The position numbers and the translations under genes are program-made. The notes below the pieces were generated by a model, which saw nothing but the letters and a program-made list of their open reading frames with translations, was not told the origin of the DNA and did no database searches. A stretch of DNA of 64,000 bases, taken from the NCBI GenBank assembly GCA_032622095.1, contig CP136069.1, positions 171,050,394-171,114,393 of the forward strand. Direction: 5' to 3'. How positions within the stretch are numbered: the first letter of the stretch is position 1; every line of letters begins with the position of its first letter. Origin of the DNA: Siphonodentalium dalli. Taxonomy: Eukaryota > Mollusca > Scaphopoda > Gadilida > Siphonodentaliidae. Shown in pieces: positions 23,602-36,054 of this stretch.

Positions 23602-25745
23602 CAGGTATAGTGATGTATACAGCTGCTTCTGGACAATGGCAACCATTCCGGGAGATAGTCACTTTAATACATATAGCAACGACTAGTCAGTACACTCTTA
23701 AATAAAGCAATTGATTTAGGTACTCCATATAACCTATAGCTCCTATAGTACATACCAGTTTGATAATATATGCCTTTAGAACCTGCTTAACGCTGTAGAA
23801 CCTGTAGATGTATATCTTTCGGGAAAGGTACATACGTAAGAACATCAAATAGTGGGTGATACACCAGTTTAAAGTCAGTCCGATATCAAATAGAGTCAGT
23901 CGGAAGACAATGTGAGCACGGAGCTAGAGAAGTAAACATTGACATGCAATCATGTATTAGTTATGTCATGACTACATGTATCAGTCACACTCACAATCAT
24001 TACGCATTTATCAACTAGACAAACACGTAGTTTCAATATGTTATAGTCATCATTCCTGCAAATCTACGTATATGGTTTTTTCCAGTTTTTTTTATTCAAA
24101 CATTGTTTATTCCTAGAATTGTCACCGGCTCATGTGTGAAACACTACGACGCTATAGTTCTGTAAGGTGCCCTCACATAAGACATCAAAATCAGAGCGAT
24201 GGCAAAGTTTATAGTCCGGGGACCAGTCAAGGTTTATTCCCATCAGAATAGTTTTGAATAAAACAATATAAAATATGAATTCAAAAATAAAGTAACTGAC
24301 GACAGGGGGGAACGACAGTATAAGCATGTGACCTGTTGTTATCCGTTTGTGTATTTTGGACCCTGTAAAATGGTGTAGGTCTGCGTTATATTCAAGGCTC
24401 CGAAGAATATAGGCAGTATAGATGTTGTTTGCTTTGAGTATTGTGGTTAAGAAATAAGTTGACGGGGATAAGTGGGGTAGTGAATGGAAGTTTCCAGCCT
24501 GTTTTCACATTTATTAACGGAGTTTCCGTTATGTACATGTATGTTGCTTTCGGCAATCTTCTTAATTGTATTAGCCGGGTGTCTAAGTTTTTCGTAGAAG
24601 TCCTAGTTTCTAGAGTCATACAGACTACATTATTGAACATTTTAGCAGTACACTTTCACATTTCTTTTGGAATAGAACAGACTAAAAATGTGGCAATCAA
24701 AATCATAGGTGAAGGTTCGCATTTGGTTGTCTTTGGACAATGTTTATGGTGCTGATGTGATAACTCACGATCAAATGGGACACGGAGCATAATATTCTCC
24801 GCGCAGAGGTTATCAACAGTTTGAAGTATGTTGTTTCTTTGGCGCCGATATATAACTATCTCATGACTACTAGAACCTCTTACTCTGCACCAAGTTATCG
24901 GCCTATGGCTTTTCTTCACGCATTATGCAGATGCTACGTCCCTGCATACAGTAAATACACGTACAATATGCATATATGCAAACATGCCAGCCCGTTATTA
25001 ATGGATGTAGTGCGGAATTGATGCTGTGTTAAATTATTTGCAAGATGACCACGTTAATAGTGGACGTAGTGTGAAAATGATGCTGATACGAACGGATTTA
25101 TCTGCACGAGACCACCAGGTGATTGCGACGTTTACATACTCGCCATAATCGATATCTCCGGCATATTATTCACAATGTTCCTACCGTCTGGGAAGATCAA
25201 TGTTATGCTCAATTAGTTAGTGCCAGCAGATTGATTACACTGCCGCAAAGCGATGACTATGATCGACAGGCGTAATGGGAGCCATTGTTCATTGTTACAC
25301 TGGGTTAATTTGTACGTCAGTACCAGACGGCCCTGCGAGAGTGAAACTATTTGGTGTGAAGACCCACGATCGTACATTACCGGCTTATACGCATTTCCGT
25401 TGCGGTCCCGCGGTGCTGCGAGTAAAGGACAGCACGTATCTAACTGGACAGACTGCTAATCCCCGTGTCCGTGATCGGGTTCAGCAATGTAGGACTCGGC
25501 GACCAAATACCCCACAATCTCTGATATCCAGAAGTCTAGCTTATCTGTTCACGAATGCAAATTCAAGAGATTGAATGATGGTGCGATCTTTGGTTCTGAA
25601 ATGATGCTTAATATTATCTTATCCACGCAAAAAGACGTCACTATAGCTGTGAATGCTGCAAGCGAATTAACAACTAGCGAACCCCGAGTGTGTCGAGAAG
25701 CAATCCCAACGTGACGTCACATAATTGCCTGGTGCCATGTGTGGT
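23602..25745. other. unassigned, with short open frames
   Basis: Open stretches at 24441-24755 (+, 104 codons) and 25253-25574 (+, two overlapping frames) have no recognisable domain. The 25290-25520 part is richer in CpG than the surroundings. Nothing else was identified. Confidence 0.4.
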
Positions 25746-26145
25746 TTAACCCTTTACCCAACAAACCGGCCAAAACCGGCCAAATAAAGCTTCAACAGCC
25801 TAAAATATCTTCGGTCTGTCTCAATAGAACCATACAAATATGGATATCATTGGAACCGGCTCCTTGGCCACATTGTGATAGTTACAGTTATATCCTGTGC
25901 CAATGCATTCTCTTATATATGCGAGTCGACCATAGGTCGCCTCGCATATATAAGAGAATGCATTGGCCTAAAATAAAACTTTTTTAAACACTTTTTACCA
26001 TTTTTTCTTACAATCTTTAACAATTTTATAATTTTTAATGTGTTAAGCCAATGCATTCTCGTATATATGCGAGGCGACCTATGGTCGACTCGCATATATA
26101 AGAGAATGCATTGGCACAGGGCCCTTCTGTTGGGTAAAGGGTTAA
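25746..26145 (+). mobile_element. family A hairpin element, copy 2 (complete)
   Basis: TTAA at 25746-25749 and 26142-26145; ends CCCTTTACCCAACA and TGTTGGGTAAAGGG. The left flank has AACCGGCCAAAACCGGCC and CATACAAATATGG. Hairpins lie at about 25901-25967 and 26049-26114, with loops in opposite order (CGACCATAGGTCG, then CGACCTATGGTCG). The 80-base AT-rich core between them ends in TTAATGTGTTAAG. Confidence 0.9.
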
Positions 26146-27469
26146 GATATCCACCGGTGCTGAGGTGTTAGTTGTGTTCTATGCGGAAAATGTGTCGACT
26201 GGACGATATGATTGCCGTTGATGCCTGTCGTATTCCGCGGATTTCTGTCTGGGCATATGCCCACAATAGACGTTATCCTGATAATTAACTTAATTCATAT
26301 GGCTATTTCGGCGAGGACAATAACCTTGTGATAGTGTCTTTTAAGGTACATGTAGAGTATGAGATACAAAGCACGCGATGCATATACGTGGTGTTGCAGG
26401 CTGGGCGCCTAGTTCAAGTCTACTCTGAAGCATTGTTATAGGGGCCCTACGTTCTGTTAATTGAATAAACTGTACTCAAATACAGTTTATACAATCTTTG
26501 AACAGTGCTATGCATATACATGTAGCTATTTGAGATACCGGACATGGGAACGTGGCTATATATTATCCGGTGTGGGTGTCCAATATGCAATTTTGAGAAA
26601 ATCCATTTTGAAATATGAGAACATTTAATGTTCTGCTAATCATTAACAGTTGAAAAAGTCATGACAAATAAGACATCAGTCGGAACTTTGAGACCAAAAT
26701 TGGTGGCAATTGTTCTGAAAGTTTTATATTTGATGTGATAATTGTTTTGTGTTAAAATATTTGACCAAAATGGTCATCAGTTGTAAAATTTCCAACCATA
26801 GCGCAGGGAGTGTCAGGTTGTAAATTGCCAACAGCTGGAAAGCTTGAGGTGTCAGGTTGGAAACTTTTAAAGGTACGGTTGGCCTTGGCGGTGGGTATCC
26901 TGTGAAAATATTTACACCCGTCAAAAACCGCCACAAACAGAAAGAACATCAAAATGTAGACAGACTTTGTCCGTATACAAATAAGAAATATCGCATAAAC
27001 AGTATGTTATTGTCATCTGTTTGACCATTGTTATGTAAACAAAAGCATAAACAGTTACTTTTTTGGTGTTTGTTTATATTATGATGGTAAACATAAAGAG
27101 CGTTCTTTGTTGGTGAATTCCTGATATGGAACTAATAAAGAGCGTTTATGCCATTTGTGTGTGATTAGCCAGTAACATTGTGCTGTCTTCCGTAACACAA
27201 TCAGGCCCGTGTTTGTGTAAAATCTAGTAGGTCTTTGTGATAACATGCTGTTTACGCGATGGTCATGGTATATATGAACGAAACTGTATGCGTTTTAATG
27301 TTTTTCTGTTTACGGTGATTGGAACAAATATGAATATTTTCGACAATTAAGGCCTCGCGTGCCTTTAACCCAAGCGGTGGGCGGCAAATAGAACTACCAC
27401 ACATCGGAACGTGTGCAGGGTTCACGTAGTTGTAGTTAAAAATTGGACACCACACCGGAGACCAACTAG
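26146..27469. other. no recognisable gene
   Basis: 1.3 kb. The motif CCTGATATGGAACTAATAAA with GAGCGTTTATGCCATTTGTG (27121-27161) echoes part of repeat E. No coding feature. Confidence 0.45.
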
Positions 27470-30400
27470 GAGCGTCCCCGATTATCAGTTATGTGAGTTG
27501 GATGCGTTGGAGCGTCACCGGTTATCAGTTATGAGAGTTGGATGTGTTGGAGCGTCACCGGTTATCAGTTATGTGAGTTGGATGCGTTGGAGCGTTCCCG
27601 GTTATCAGTTATGAGAGTTGGATGCGTTAGCGTTCCCGGTTATCAGTTATGTGAGTTTGATGCGTTGGAGCGTCCCCGGATATCAGTTATGAGAGTTGGA
27701 GCGTCCCCGGTTATCAGTTATGTGAGTTGGATGCGTTGCAGCGTCCCAGGTTATCAGTTATGTGAGCTGGATGCGTTGGAGCGTCCCCGGTTATCAGTTA
27801 TGTGAGCTGGATGCGTTGGAGCGTTCCCGGTTATCAGTTATGTGAGTTGGATGCGTTGGAGCATCACAGGTTATCAGTTATGTGAGCTGGATGCGTTGGA
27901 GCGTCCCCGGTTATCAGTTATGTGAGCTGGATGCGTTTGAGCGTACTCGGTTATCAGTTATGTGAGTTGGATGCGTTGGAGCGTCACCGGTTATCAGTTA
28001 TGTGAGTTGGATGCGTTGGAGCGTCCCCGGTTATCAGTTATGTGAGCTGGATGCGTTGGAGCGTCCCCGGTTATCAGTTATGTCAGCTGGATGCGTTGGA
28101 GCGTCCCCGGTTAACAGTTATGTGAGTTGGAGCGTTCCCGGTTATCCGTTATGTGAGTTGGATGCGTTGGAGCGTCCCCGGTTATCCGTTATGTGAGTTG
28201 GATGCGTTGGAGCGTCCCCGGTTATCAATTATGTGAGTTGTATGCGTTGGAGCGTCCCCGGTTATCAGTTATGTGAGTTGTATGCGTTGGAGCGTCCCCG
28301 GTTATCAGTTATGTGAGTTGGAGCGTCCCCGGTTATCAGTTATGTGAGCTGGAGCGTCCCCGGTTATCAGTTATGAGAGTTGGATGTGTTGGAGCGTCCC
28401 CGGTTATCAGTTATGAGAGTTGGATGCGTTGGAGCGTCCCCGGTTATCAGTTATGTGAGTTGGAGCGTCCCCGGTTATCAGTTATGTGAGTTGTATGCGT
28501 TGGAGCGTCCCCGGTTATCAGTTATGAGAGTTGGAGCGTCCCCGGTTATCAGTTATGATAGTTGGATGCGTTGGAGCGTCCTCGGTTATCAGTTATGTGA
28601 GTTGGAGCGTCCCCGGTTATCAGTTATGTGAGTTGTATGCGTTGGAGCGTCCCCGGTTATCAGTTATGAGAGTTGGAGCGTCCCCGGTTATCAGTTATGA
28701 TAGTTGGATGCGTTGGAGCGTCCCCGGTTATCAGTTATGTGAGTTGGATGCGTTGTAGCGTCACCGGTTATCATTTTTGAGAGTTGGAGCGTCCCCGGTT
28801 ATCAGTTATGTGAGTTGGATGCGTTGGAGCGTCCCCGGTTATCAGTTATGTGAGTTGGATGCGTTGGAGCGTTCCCGGTTATCAGTTATGTGAATTGGAG
28901 CGTCCCCGGTTATCAGTTATGTGAGTTTGATGCGTTGGAGCGTTCCCGGTTATCAGTTATGTGAGCTGGAGCGTCCCCGGTTATCAGTTATGAGAGTTGG
29001 ATGTGTTGGAGCGTCCCCGGTTATCAGTTATGAGAGTTGGATGCGTTGGAGCGTCCCCGGTTATCAGTTATGTGAGTTGGAGCGTCCCCGGTTATCAGTT
29101 ATGTGAGTTGTATGCGTTGGAGCGTCCCCGGTTATCAGTTATGAGAGTTGGAGCGTCCCCGGTTATCAGTTATGATAGTTGGATGCGTTGAAGCGTCCCC
29201 GGTTATCAGTTATGTGAGTTGGATGCGTTGTAGCGTCACCGGTTATCATTTTTGAGAGTTGGAGCGTCTCCGGTTATCAGTTATGTGAGTTGGATGCGTT
29301 GGAGCGTCCCCGGTTATCAGTTATGTGAGTTGGATGCGTTGGAGCGTTCCCGGTTATCAGTTATGTGAGTTGGAGCGTCCCCGGTTATCAGTTATGTGAG
29401 TTTGATGCGTTGGAGCGTTCCCGGTTATCAGTTATGTGAGTTGGATGCGTTGGAGCGTTCCCGGTTATCAGTTATGAGAGTTGGACGCGTTAGCGTTCCC
29501 GGTTATCAGTTATGTGAGTTGGATGCGTTGGAGCGTCCCCGGATATCAGTTATGAGAGTTGGAGCGTCCCCGGTTATCAGTTATGTGAGTTGGATGCGTT
29601 GCAGCGTCCCAGGTTATCAGTTATGTGAGCTGGATGCGTTGGAGCGTCCCCGGTTATCAGTTATGTGAGCTGGATGCGTTGGAGCGTTCCCGGTTATCAG
29701 TTATGTGAGTTGGATGCGTTGGAGCATCACAGGTTATCAGTTATGTGAGCTGGATGCGTTGGAGCGTCCCCGGTTATCAGTTATGTGAGCTGGATGCGTT
29801 TGAGCGTACTCGGTTATCAGTTATGTGAGTTGGATGCGTTGGAGCGTCACCGGTTATCAGTTATGTGAGTTGGATGCGTTGGAGCGTCCCCGGTTATCAG
29901 TTATGTGAGCTGGATGCGTTGGAGCGTCCCCGGTTATCAGTTATGTCAGCTGGATGCGTTGGAGCGTCCCCGGTTAACAGTTATGTGAGTTGGAGCGTTC
30001 CCGGTTATCCGTTATGTGAGTTGGATGCGTTGGAGCGTCCCCGGTTATCCGTTATGTGAGTTGGATGCGTTGGAGCGTCCCCGGTTATCAGTTATGTGAG
30101 CTGGATGCGTTGGAGCGTCCCCCGGTTATCAGTTATGTGAGTTGGAGCGTCACCGGTTACCAGTTATGTGAGTTGTATGCGTTGGAGTGTCACCGGTTAT
30201 CAGTTATGTGAGTTGGATGCGTTGGAGCGTGCCCGGTCCGGTTATCAGATATGAGAGTTGGATGCGTTGGAGCGTCCCCGGTTATCAGTTATGTGAGTTG
30301 GATGCGTTGGAGCGTTCCCGGTTATCAGTTATGTGAGTTGTATGCATTGGAGCGTCCCCGGTTATCAGTTATGTGAGATAGATCGTTCCCGGTTATCAGT

Positions 30401-32664
30401 TATGTGAGTTGGATGCGTTGGAGCGTTCCCGGTTATCAGTTATGTGAGTTGTATGCGTTGGAGCGTCCCCGGTTATCAATTATGTGAGTTGTATGCGTTG
30501 GAGCGTCCCCGGTTATCAGTTATGTGAGTTGTATGCGTTGGAGCGTCCCCGGTTATCAGTTATGTGAGTTGGAGCGTCCCCGGTTATCAGTTATGTGAGC
30601 TGGAGCGTCCCCGGTTATCAGTTATGAGAGTTGGATGTGTTGGAGCGTCCCCGGTTATCAGTTATGAGAGTTGGATGCGTTGGAGCGTCCCCGGTTATGA
30701 GATATGAGAGTTGGATGCGTTGGAGCGTCCTCGGTTATCAGTTATGTGAGTTGGAGCGTCCCCGGTTATCAGTTATGTGAGTTGTATGCGTTGGAGCGTC
30801 CCCGGTTATCAGTTATGAGAGTTGGAGCGTCCCCGGTTATCAGTTATGATAGTTGGATGCGTTGGAGCGTCCCCGGTTATCAGTTATGTGAGTTGGATGC
30901 GTTGTAGCGTCACCGGTTATCATTTTTGAGAGTTGGAGCGTCCCCGGTTATCAGTTATGTGAGTTGGATGCGTTGGAGCGTCCCCGGTTATCAGTTATGT
31001 GAGTTGGATGCGTTGGAGCGTTCCCGGTTATCAGTTATGTGAGTTGGAGCGTCCCCGGTTATCAGTTATGTGAGTTTGATGCGTTGGAGCGTTCCCGGTT
31101 ATCAGTTATGTGAGTTGGATGCGTTGGAGTGTTCCCGGTTATCAGTTATGTGAGTTGGAGCGTCCCCGGTTATCAGTTATGTGAGTTGGAGCGTCCCCGG
31201 TTATCAGTATGTGGGTTGTATGGAGCGTCCCCGGTTATCAGTTATGAGAGTTGGAGCGTCCCCGGTTATCAGTTATGAGAGTTGGATGCGTTGGAGCATC
31301 CCCGGTTATCAGTTATGTGAGTTGGATGCGTTGGAGCGTCCACGGTTATCAGTTATGTGAGTTGGGGCGTCCCAAGTTATCAGTTATGATAGTTGGATGC
31401 GTTGGAGCGTTCCCGGTTATCAGTTGTGTGGGTTGGAGCGTCCCCGGTTATCAGTTATGTGAGTTGGAGCGTCCCAAGTTATCAGTTATGATAGTTGGAT
31501 GCGTTGGAGCGTTCCCGGTTATCAGTTATGTGAGTTGGAGCGTCCCCGATTATCAGCTATGAGAGTTGGATGCGTTGGGGCGTTCCCGGTTATCAGTTAT
31601 GTGAGTTGGAGCGTCCCCGGTTATCAGTTATGAGAGTTGGATGCGTTGGAGCGTTCCCGGTTATCAGTTATGTGAGTTGGATGCGTTGGAGCGTCCCCGG
31701 TTATCAGTTTTGTGAGTTGGATGCGTTGGAGCGTTCCCGGTTATCAGTTATGTGAGCGGGATGCGTTGTAGGGTCCCCGGTTATCAGTTATGTGAGTTGG
31801 ATGCGTTGTAGCGTCCCCGGTTATCAGTTATGTGAGTTGGATTCGTTGGAGCGTCCCCGGTTATCAGTTATGTGAGTTGGATGCGTTGGAGCATCCCCGG
31901 TTATCAGGTATGTGAGTTGGATGCGTTGGAGCGTCCCCGGTTATCAGTTATGAGAGTTGGATGCGTTGGAGCGTCCCCGGTTATCAGTTATGAGAGTTGG
32001 ATGCGTTGGAGCGTCCCCGGTTATCAGTTATGTGAGCTGGATGCGTTGGAGCGTTCCCGGTTATCAGTTATGAGAGTTGGATGCGTTGGAGCGTCCCCGG
32101 TTATCAGTTATGAGAGTTGGATGCGTTGGAGCGTCCCCGGTTATCAGTTATGAGAGTTGGATGCGTTGGAGCGTTCCCGGTTATCAGTTATGAGAGTTGG
32201 ATGCGTTGGAGCGTCCCCGGTTATCAGTTATGTGAGTTGGGTGCGTTGGAGCGTCCCGGTTATCAGTTATGTGAGCTGGATGCGTTGGAGCGTCCCCGAT
32301 TATCAGTTATGAGAGTTGGATGCGTTTGGAGCGTCCCCGGTTATCAGTTATGTGAGTTGGAGCGTCCCCGGTTATCAGTTATGAGAGTTGTATGCGTTGG
32401 AGCGTCCCCGGTTATCAGTTATGTGAGTTGGAGCGTCCCCGGTTATCAGTTATGTGAGTTGGATGCGTTGGAGCGTCCCCGGTTATCAGTTATGTGAGTT
32501 CGATGCGTTGGGGCGTCCCCGGTTATCAGTTATGAGAATTGGATGCGTTGGAGCGTCCCCGGTTATCAGTTATGAGAGTTGGATGCGTTGGAGCGTTCCC
32601 GGTTATCAGTTATGAGAGTTGGATGCGTTGGAGCGTTCCCGGTTATCAGTTATGTAAGTTGGAT
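27470..32664. repeat. 5.2-kb satellite array, 40/31-bp unit with higher-order structure
   Basis: The long unit is 40 bp, GGTTATCAGTTATGTGAGTT + GGATGCGTTGGAGCGTCCCC. A short 31-bp form lacks nine bases (GATGCGTTG or equivalent), explained by slippage between the two GTTGGA words. Rare variants recur at a fixed offset of 1863 bases: ATGCGTTAGCG at 27622 and 29485, GGATATCAG at 27678 and 29541, GTTATCCGTT at 28141 and 30004. So a block of at least 600 bp was duplicated as a unit. Other marks (TCATTTTTGA at 28771, 29246, 30920) show further block copies. Every unit carries CCGG and GCG, so the array is much denser in CpG than its surroundings. The many open frames in it are products of the repeat. 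Confidence 0.95.
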
Positions 32665-32672
32665 GATGATGC

Positions 32673-32929
32673 TTAAATACAAAACCTTCATGTACTGAAT
32701 GGATTCTCCACCCAGTTTTAAAAATATATATTGGAATGGTATTATTCATTTGTAGGGGTGTTCATTATAAATTGTCAGACGACAGACAGACGAAAATATA
32801 ATACAAGTCGGATGGATTTCTATTCATTGGTGAGAAAGGTTTATATAATACGTTCAATAACGGCATATATGTACATGTACCTAATACTTCTCGACATCGG
32901 TAATGCGTATTTAGTATTGAAAGGGTTAA
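32673..32929 (+). mobile_element. family B element
   Basis: TTAA at 32673-32676 and 32926-32929. GTACTGAATGGATTCTCC, TTGGAATGGTATTATTCATT and CAGACGACAGACAGACG match other copies. The right end reads TTTAGTATTGAAAGGGTTAA. It starts nine bases after the satellite ends. Confidence 0.7.
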
Positions 32930-35819
32930 ATGGATATTGTACGCGATGATGCTTCTGACAGCGAATAAACTTGCTCAAAGCAAATATTTCAATGCATTTT
33001 GTATGCGGATTGCCATCACCACATACTTTCTTCTAAATTTGTTTATCAGTGGTGTGTTGGGGACGAATGAAGGACTGTTTAATTACAGTTATGCGCAGTT
33101 CAGGCGTAAGATGTTGTTGACTCTTTTGACATCAACAGTTTAATTATGAATTCGTCAAATGGATGTAGTGTCTGGGTATTAAATATCAGTTCGATGTAGT
33201 GAAATAATCTAATAACAATGGCTCGTATCCGCTAATGTAAGTCTGAAAGGCAGGCTTATGTTATGTAACCATTGGAAATATTTAAATTTGAGATATCGAG
33301 CATATTAGCCAATACATACATGTATGTGCGAATTTAACATATCGTATTATGGTTTCTTTCGTAATTTGCACAAACCGGATAATGTGGCGACGTCCGGAAT
33401 TCTTGGTGCTTCTCTCTTGAGATGAAATAAAACAAGGTTGAAGTAAAACAGGAAAACTTAGCAGTGTTTCACTAATGAACCTGCTCTCGCACTTCACTCA
33501 GATCAAAACGTAGCAAGAAAACATATATCATCCATGGATCTCACTTCTCTCAGATCCAAACTTAGCAAGAAAACAGATCTCATCCTGGATTACCATACGT
33601 ACAATTATTTGTCTATAGTATGTCGCACTGTGTATGAACGAACGTAGTTTATGTAGGCTTGTTCGTAGTACTACATTTCGAGGCAGAGTGTTATATTTGC
33701 GGTACAGTTGGCGATAAGACCCGGTCACCAGACATCGATTGCACTGCCGATGATAACTGAATGTACCTGTATTAAAGATCCCATGTTTGGTGTTATTTAT
33801 GCCGAGACACCGACGAATATCTACCTGAAAACAACTTACTGTTCGGTTGAACTAATATATGGTGCTCGCCATTGGACTGTTCAAAGCCCATGTCCGTTTA
33901 GGGAAATATTTGGCATAGAAATGGAGCGTATAGTCATCAATACCAGGACGGTAACTTTCGGTGGTTATTTTTCGGGTTTTTGCGAAAAATAACATAATTC
34001 TACTCACCATTCTGACGTATTTTCTTTTTCTCCGCTTCGAATTACATACTTTGTACTACGAAAACGCGAAACAATAATTTCTTCGGTGCATTTCAGTGGC
34101 AAAATAGAGACACATGGTCGATTAGATTATTATAAAACAAAATTGTTTTTTTTCCACTGATTACTATTTACCATTTTCAAAAATATGAATACAACCCAAA
34201 AATAGTGGAATTTTTAGTATCATGATCGGAAGCAAGATCATAACAGTTCCAATAGATAAATGTATATGCTTCCCAGCGTCTGCCAACATAGAAATACTTC
34301 TGAGTAGATATAACACTATTTGTATTACGTATAGGGATTTCATCTTAGGTCTATAACATTCACTTCACAATTATAAAGCATGTGCACATACAGTGTCCAT
34401 GTTTGTTGGTCAATGCACTCCGTGTGGCATATTAAAATGTGTCCAAAATAAAAACGAGAATAGAATATTTGCTTTTATATAACTATGTTTATATACTTGT
34501 AGTACTGACAAACAATGAAATTTCGAATTTAATATTGATATAAGTGAAGAATTATCCTGGAAATGGTCATTCTCAGAAAATAAATGCAAAATAATCAAGT
34601 TATGTTGTCAAACTTACAAAACTATCGTTACCCTGATGTGACCAAACTAGTAAACTACATCAATGAAATCTATGTAAAATATAACCATGAAATATTATGT
34701 TTATCATAGTCGAGCCGAGTTGTTAATGCAACAAGGCGAGAAAAGCACATACAGACAAAATATCAAACGCATGCTGAACAGGTGGCTACGAGCATCCGAA
34801 TGGACTGGGTAGTGTGTCAGTGATTGTTTGGTTGCTTATGTACTATCTACCAACCTGTACAACATTAAATGGTTTTGATAACCAGTGATCGGTGTAAAAG
34901 GCTCAAATGGAAAGATGACATGTTCAACTAGTTTGTTATAGTTTTATGTTGTTGACATGCTGATGCCCTATGTTGTCATTCAAAATGGGTTTATGTTTTA
35001 CGTGTGTAGCCATCTATAAGATGCTGGTAGATGCGTATTGACTTGAATATCGACTAGGATAAATACTGAGAAAGAGTAAAACCCTGATAGCCACTGCCTG
35101 AAATACATATAATAATATTGAAATTGGAATATAATACCAATAATATCATTTCATAAATGTGCTTCTGAAATGAAATGATATGAATTGTTACTTGAATTAG
35201 CTTAAAAATCAGCTGGGCTCAATATACCGGTATAGTATAATCATGAATGTCCAATTGGCGTATAATACTCAGAACTCACACAACAGGTAAACACAGTACA
35301 GAACTGATGACATAGTTCCAATATCTTAATGTGTCCTATTAATAGTTGATAAATTGTTTAATTGGAAAAGATCATATCACACATTTGTTGCCAATCTCGA
35401 ATCACTCACCACATTTTCGAATGTTAAGGTTTGTCTTCAATTTTACACCAGCCAACTGCCTTCACGTTGGAAAATTTTGCCGCTCCCATCAACGAAGTAG
35501 TATTGTACAAGTACAGCTGATGCTTCTAAATGAGATTACAAAACTGACTTAAAATGCGAGCGACATGGATCAAAACTGCAGCTTTTCTCTTAGGATTTAA
35601 AAGACATTAATTTTAAATGAAACAATGGTTGCGCTCCATTTCTACATCTGGTGCCTCTCTCTTTGGATAACTGTTATACTGCTGAAGAATGTTGTCTTTA
35701 CGACCGATTTGCTTCGGGTGATTTATTTAAGAAATAACTCTTGTTTCCATGTTTGAGGTTATAGCGCGTTATAGTAAATTTGTCTTCATTTTTGTTCGGA
35801 TATAACACATCAATTTAAT
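32930..35819. other. no recognisable gene
   Basis: 2.9 kb. A local duplication of about 55 bases containing TCACTTCTCTCAGATC / AGCAAGAAAACA occurs at 33483-33594. The open stretch 33708-33992 (95 codons, +) has no known motif. Confidence 0.45.
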
Positions 35820-36054
35820 TTAACCCTTTCTATACTGAATGGATATACACTGTAATGGTTCATTATTGATTTGGAGGTTGTTAAAGTAAAATGAGCAGAC
35901 GGGCAGTATGACAAAACAAACAATACAAGTGCTGAAGGATTCATATTTATTGATGGAAAATGTTCAGATAATAAGTTATATGTTCGTTTGTTGAACTTAT
36001 TATTTGAACATGTCATAAGGGAGTTACTCATCAATGAGTGTTTGGAATAACCAG
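35820..36054 (+). mobile_element. family B element (right end eroded)
   Basis: Begins TTAACCCTTTCTATACTGAA, the cleanest left end of this family. It has the internal inverted pair AGATAATAAGTT...AACTTATTATTTGAACA and the TACTCATCAATGAGTG block. The expected terminal TTAA is not preserved. Confidence 0.7.

Noticed and set aside
25253-25574. Two overlapping frames in CpG-richer DNA
   Set aside because: No recognisable motif and no preference between the frames.
25901-25967. Hairpin as a microRNA precursor
   Set aside because: It is a multi-copy transposon palindrome with nearly perfect arms and a tiny loop, unlike a microRNA gene. Small RNAs from it remain possible.
27411-32497. Many frames with a VISYVSWMRWSVPGYQLCELDA-like repeat
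   Set aside because: They are products of the 40/31-bp satellite. Frames switch whenever the 31-bp unit appears.
17722-32664. CRISPR-like arrays
   Set aside because: The repeats are contiguous with no unique spacers, the DNA is eukaryotic, and no Cas gene is present.
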